Source: Prochilodus magdalenae
Taxonomy: Eukaryota; Chordata; Actinopteri; Characiformes; Prochilodontidae
Assembly: GCA_024036415.1 (NCBI GenBank)
Contig: JAMWET010001278.1
Coordinates: forward strand, 503,501-567,500
Length of the DNA: 64,000 bases
Direction: 5' to 3'
Shown piece after piece: positions 59,386 through 64,000 of the stretch (position 1 is its first letter; every line of letters begins with the position of its first letter). Position numbers and translations under genes: made by a program. The notes beneath the pieces were generated by a model that saw only the letters and a program-made list of their open reading frames with translations, ran no database searches and had not been told where the DNA came from.

Positions 59386-59921
59386 CGACTCCGAGTTTCC
59401 TAATTCTTCCTCCGTCACACGCACCGTGCCCTGCTCGAGATGTCCGGGAGGCTTTTGTAGCTACCACGCAAAGCTAGCTAGCTAACTCCAGCGAGCGCCA
59501 GAGTGCTTGCGCGGTTTGACAGATCAGCAGCAGCGCTTACTGTAGTTAGCCCGCCTGCTAGCGTAGCGAGGGAGCTAGCCTAGAGCTGTTAACGTCCGCT
59601 TCCTCCGGACAACACGTAAACATTTAGTAGCTGTTTTAGGAGCTTCTAAGCGATTGAATACTCGCCGCGGAGTTGGGCGGCACCGCTCCTGCAGCTGGAG
59701 ACCTGCTGGGTCTACAGCCATGCGGCGTGTAAAAAGGCCCAACTCTGGCGTAAAACACACAACTAACTGCACGAGCGAGCCTTTTAGTCTGTGTTCACAT
59801 CGCCGCGCGCACCAGCGCTCAGTTACAGGCGTTTTAGCCCAAGTTCACTTTCACACGTTACCCCTCACATGATGACATTTCAGTCCGCGATTTCTCCAAA
59901 ACAACCTACATGACTGAATAG

Positions 59922-60060
59922 CTGATTTGTAAACAAAGTCATTCAGGTGATTTGATGTGAAATACCCAGATCTGAATTGCTCACAGTGGTGGTGATAGGA
60001 ACCAGACGTCTGAAAAGTTGAATGGCTCATAGAAAGTTATTGCACGAATTGGTGAGATTT
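59922..60060 (+). repeat. dispersed repeat family C, copy 4
   Basis: Contains GTAAACAAAGTCATTCAGGTG, AGATCTGAATTGCTCACAGTGGTGGTGATAGGAACCAGACGTCTGAAAAGTT and AGAAAGTTATTGCA. It is the best preserved of the four copies and lies just inside the putative first intron. Confidence 0.75.
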
Positions 60061-60109
60061 GGGCTGCCTGGTGTCTGACACAGTTTTAGCACAGTTTTGT
60101 CATCGAATA

Positions 60110-62085
60110 AAACCTTGAGTTTTAATCCACTCATGGCGGAGGGATACATGCAAGGCGATGTAAGGTAACATCCACACAAACAAGTTATTAACCTACATCT
60201 CTAGTTTACGATTATCAACATTATATATTTTATGTATCACAAAGTCTCTCTACAAACGAACCATTTCACATTGCATCACTCAAAAATCCGTCTCTAACCG
60301 AATCACTGAGAAATAAAAAAAAAAAAAAAGAAAACGGGTGGAACTCCCCCTTTACCTCACTTCTACATGCTCAACACTCATTCAATTGGCCTTTACCTTG
60401 CCATATACACAAACAGACTTGAACGCTCATTTAGGGGATTTTAGCTTGTTTGTAAGGACAAAAAACATAATTCCAGGACACACAGAAAAAAATCTCGGCA
60501 TGTAATATGGTTGACCACAGTAACTTGTTAGAGGTATGTACCATGCAGAAGATGGGCCATCAACAGGTAAGTGTAGAAACGTTGAGATATTATTAAAAAG
60601 CATTCCACCTCCATGCACATCAGCACTTATAGAGTTGGATTAGATAATTACCTGAGGCTTTTCCCTTGCTCACGATGGGCGATAAGCTTAGTTAACCCTT
60701 TATCTGATGTACCAGTCCGGATACACACAAGCAAACAGCACAGTCTTACATAATTATGGTGTTGCAGAATCGGTTCCCTAAAGTGTGTAACACTAGTGTT
60801 GCTTTGTGCTCTCTATGAAATACTGAAATATTGCAATTGTCCCACAAACCTTTTGAGCTTGTTGTTTATAGATATAATAAAACAGCAAATATTGAAAAAC
60901 AACTTTTATTTGAATATATGTTTGTAACTAGCCTGTTTACTATAGAACCTAAGTGTGCTTCATTCAGCTGTGGTTAAAGCATAGTCTGTGCTCGGCACTG
61001 ATGACACAGCTGCAATAGCAGCCACCAAACTAGTATGTACAACAGTTGCAAAATACATGCAAATTATATAGTAGCTGATCATATTTTAAACAAGAAATGT
61101 GTTTACATGCACTGCTGCCTCCTAGATGTGAGTCCTATTAGTCCTGGTAGAATCGTCACTAGAGTTCACTAACGGCTGGCATTAGAGACAGGGAGATGGG
61201 TTGCAGGCTTGTTCCGACAGTAGCCTGGCTTGACCTGTAATTGGGGGGAAGTGGGGCTTTAATAGGGGGAAGTGACCTCCCCTGGCCCCTCTCCCAGCAG
61301 CCTGCCTTACCGTGGCTCGTGCTATGTGGGGCAACGGCGCTGAGCGCTGTGGATATGTGAAAAAGAGTTCAGTTATATAAGCAGTGTGCCGCGGATGTCC
61401 TGAGCCCCGTCCTCTCAGTTGTGATGTCAGAGCCCTCTGAAGAGCATGATGGGTAACCTAAGTTGCCTTGCTGTTCATCCAACTGACGTGGACGGGCTTG
61501 TGTTGTAATGTAAACATGGTTCATTTGTGGCTTGCCTTTTGCATAATGAATGGATTGGCAGCTAAATGTCATTACATATTTAAATACTGTGTAGTGTATA
61601 GTGCTAGCTTTAATGGATTCAGTGTGTGTGTAAGACACAGGAGAGGAGTTTTGCTTTTATCTTTTTGGAAGAATGATTGTGATTAGCAATTGAAACGACT
61701 TACGTATGTTGGTGTCGTATGCTCATTTGTGGGCATTAAGAGTTAACCTCCTTATCAGGCAAAGCAGTGTTCTGTGGCTGTGTTCTTCAGATTTAGAGCG
61801 TGATAAAGATCCATGTCTTCGCTTCAGTAGACCTACTTTTCAGAGCTTGCCTAGCAAAGCATTTCATACCTTTGTCGATAGTGCACACAAAAATGCCACT
61901 GAAATATGAGAACTGGACTATTGTGACAAAACACAATAGCTGTAATCCAAGACCTAAATATACGCTGCAGATTCGTTAATTTGTCATACATATTGAATCT
62001 GTAATAAATATGTTGTTAATAATTGCCGTTTCTCCGTACATTTCGTTCTGTCTTCCATTGTAAACAAAGGAAGAAGAGTGGAAAA
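60110..62085. other. putative first-intron sequence, no exon recognised
   Basis: A+T-rich sequence with an A-run at about 60,309-60,329. The block at 61,150-61,330 is G+C-richer and may be regulatory. Open frames are short and without known domains. Confidence 0.4.
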
Positions 62086-62092
62086 GCTATAT

Positions 62093-62190
62093 AAGGGCTG
62101 GGCGATATGGCCAAAAATGTTTTCATTTTCATATTGGCCAATATCGATAATTATCACAATAAATGTCTTACTTTAAACTCTTTATTTTTT
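62093..62190 (+). repeat. terminal fragment of a 'gggctgggcgatatgg' repeat
   Basis: AAGGGCTGGGCGATATGGCC followed by ATATTGGCCAATATCGATAATTATCACAATAAA is the typical start of a non-autonomous element abundant in fish, often assigned to hAT. The opposite end is not found, so the extent is unknown. It may continue toward 62.5 kb. Confidence 0.5.
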
Positions 62191-63279
62191 CCATGTTTAA
62201 AGCCTGACTTTTGCACCTGTGTGAAAGTTCAACAAAGTAAACGGCTAATAGTGGCTATAAAGTGTAACTTATGGTCAGAATAGGGTAGCTATTCGCCGGC
62301 CAGCCACTTTTCCAGGTTAGCTGTTTCTACCAGCTCACAGGAAACCAGATTATTTGTACCTGACTGGTGACGAGACTATCAGGTTACACTGTTTAGTTTA
62401 ACAGCAACTCCAGGTTCAGTACAAATACCAACCACTAGCTAGCTCGATCAGTGATGAGTCACACACCATCACTCCTATCCTTTCTACCACCTCCATGTCT
62501 CAGCATATCACAGTATTTAGACATGAGCTACCGCTCGTAAACTAAAAACAGCTAGCTAGCTAGCTTTCTCTCTCTCCCCCATTCCACACAAACTTGGATC
62601 ACTTCAGTTTACATCAGTGCTGTTACTTCATGAACCACGTTTTCCTTTTACTTTCATTGCTTGTGAATGCACTAATGCTTAACTGTGTCTATGAGTCCGT
62701 ACCACACAGAGCACTTTGGGTATAGTTGTCTGCTGAACTTTGTTTGCTTTTGACCAGTACAGTTACACGCCACTTATCTCATCACTTACATTTGGTTCCC
62801 GGAGAATAGATGGATGATGCTTATAGAAGGATGATGATTATAATAAACCGTATTTTATTATTCGCTTTTTTTTTTTTTATGACTCTCTCCCTGTCAAATC
62901 ATATCTAGAAACTGAGACGTGTGCCCTCTGGTGGTGACAACAGAGTGGTATTGATTTTCTTACAGTGGAAAGTGCTAAAAGGGCTTCTGCTAAAAATGCT
63001 TGTTATGTTCATATAGAGGAAATGATGAATGCACCAGCAGAAATGACACAAAATTACAGAAAAATCTGGTTCCTTTGGTTTGGATTAGAATTAAATTAGG
63101 TTTTTGTCTCTGACAAGATACGTACATATGAATATTAAGCATAATGTATATTCTCTTAGTCCTTGCTAACCCTGGCAACAAAAGCTATCTTTAACAAGGC
63201 AGAAAGCAAATAAACAAGGGCAAAAAAAGAAAAAAGAAATCTCTTTTAGGTTTTTTATAAACTCACTTTTCCTTCCTTG

Positions 63280-63860
63280 CAAATTTGCTGCTGCTCCAAT
63301 TAGGATCAATAAGACGTTTTCAGCGCTGACTGGAATGGTGTGTTGAAAGCGTCAGCGGTCAGGGCAGAGGTTAAACACTCATGTTGTTGTTCCTCCCTGT
63401 ATCAACAGTGCTTTTATTCAGCACCGGCTGTCATAATCAGGGGCTGGCTCCAGAGACAACAGGTCAGATGAGCTAATTTTACCAGCTCCATATTTTAGCG
63501 CTGCTGATCTCTGTACTTTTCTGTTTGAACATAATTGCTGTTTTTAGCAGCAGAGGTGCTGCTTCTCTTTTGATGTGTGACCTGTTACATAATTCATTGC
63601 CAAGCAGCTAAGAAGGATTGGTAACCTGGCTCCATGAGCCGCATAGGGGGAAATGCATAATATCAGGCGGCGGGGCTGAACTTTGAAATAGTTTGAAACG
63701 TTTGCAGAGGGCCGTGCAGCTTCATTGCTGATAAGCCCAGTCGCTGTCCTGTAGAACAGGGCAGCATTTATCAGCGTGCAGTTTGATCGCCAATAAGCGT
63801 CAGCCATCGTCGCCCTGGGCATGCTGAGATAACACCGCTATGCATGCTCGCGCACATCTG
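63280..63860. other. candidate conserved non-coding element with hairpin and paired GATA sites
   Basis: The sequence is repeat-free with many retained CpGs despite lying outside the CpG island. GCTGATAA at 63,727-63,734 and TTATCAGC at 63,768-63,775 form an inverted pair of GATA-factor cores. They enclose a 10-bp stem (GCTGTCCTGT, loop AGA, ACAGGGCAGC, fully paired if a G-U wobble is allowed). TAAT cores lie nearby. An intronic enhancer of the downstream gene is the favoured reading. Conservation was not tested. Confidence 0.35.
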
Positions 63861-64000
63861 CACACTTGTCTGGCGGCTTGCTTTTCACAGTTTGTATCCA
63901 AGATCTACATAGAAAAGAGGGATTTAATCTCCTTCTCCTCATCCTTCCCTACTGCAATGCCAAGATTCCAGTATTTCTATTTCAATTGTATCAAGCCTCT

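Larger units (their letters stand above)
58740..59870. other. CpG island
   Basis: CpG density and G+C content rise sharply at about 58,740 and fall again after about 59,870. Examples are GGCGGGCTACTAC, TACGGCGGCGGC and CCGCCGAGGAAAACGAGC. No other part of the window has comparable CpG density, so this is an unmethylated promoter region. Confidence 0.85.

Noticed and set aside
59654..59872. 72-codon Arg-rich frame in the CpG island
   Set aside because: It lies downstream of the consensus donor and CpG-rich sequence favours Arg codons. An alternative exon is possible but unsupported.
1..64000. CRISPR arrays, bacterial operons, tRNA and rRNA genes
   Set aside because: No regularly spaced repeats with unique spacers, no Shine-Dalgarno/operon layout, and no tRNA or rRNA signature was seen. 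The base composition and repeats are those of a vertebrate genome.

Overview
This window is nuclear DNA of a vertebrate, almost certainly a teleost fish. Signs of this are the A+T-rich, intron-like and intergenic sequence, the many microsatellites, at least six different Tc1/mariner lineages, an L2/CR1-type LINE relic, and dispersed repeats of kinds common in fish genomes. An otophysan (characin, catfish or gymnotiform) would fit the mix of Tc1 and dispersed repeats, but that is inference. There is no sign of prokaryotic or organellar sequence. No intact host protein-coding gene, tRNA or rRNA could be supported, and nearly all long reading frames are low-complexity or transposon-derived.

Layout. 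From 1 to about 58.6 kb the window looks like a gene desert filled with decayed mobile elements. Tc1-like relics lie at 1.3, 3.8, 14.7, 31.1, 41.2 and 50.2 kb. Two nearly identical, short, TIR-bounded Tc1-like elements lie in opposite orientation at 34.7 and 43.6 kb. A long inverted-repeat element is at 9.2-10.0 kb, a TTAA-flanked MITE at 26.2 kb with a LINE relic right after it, and a 170-bp MITE at 36.7 kb. Several repeat families without coding content occur in two to four copies each; their pairings were found by reading the window against itself. Between them lie stretches with retained CpGs and homeodomain-, GATA- or RFX-like motifs that could be conserved non-coding elements; this cannot be tested from one sequence.

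From 58.69 to 59.87 kb the base composition changes sharply to a CpG island. Its upstream edge has three CCAAT boxes spaced exactly 33 bp apart and a GC box. It then runs through a probable 5' non-coding first exon, which carries upstream ORFs and ends at a consensus splice donor (GTGAGT) at 59,380. The rest of the window would be the first intron of that plus-strand gene. The gene cannot be named because no coding exon is visible. The desert with candidate regulatory elements upstream would fit a developmental regulator (inference).

The most interesting items are: (1) the paired approximately 532-bp Tc1 derivatives, each keeping an intact 100-codon frame for only the DNA-binding domain, with the same internal deletion that gives the protein a new frameshifted tail; (2) the NF-Y-type CCAAT array at 33-bp pitch; (3) a 16-bp perfect palindrome, TATA box and 92-codon open frame at 55.4-55.75 kb; (4) the TTAA-flanked MITE with perfect termini next to a long (TA)n; and (5) the imperfect-palindrome element at 9.2-9.96 kb.
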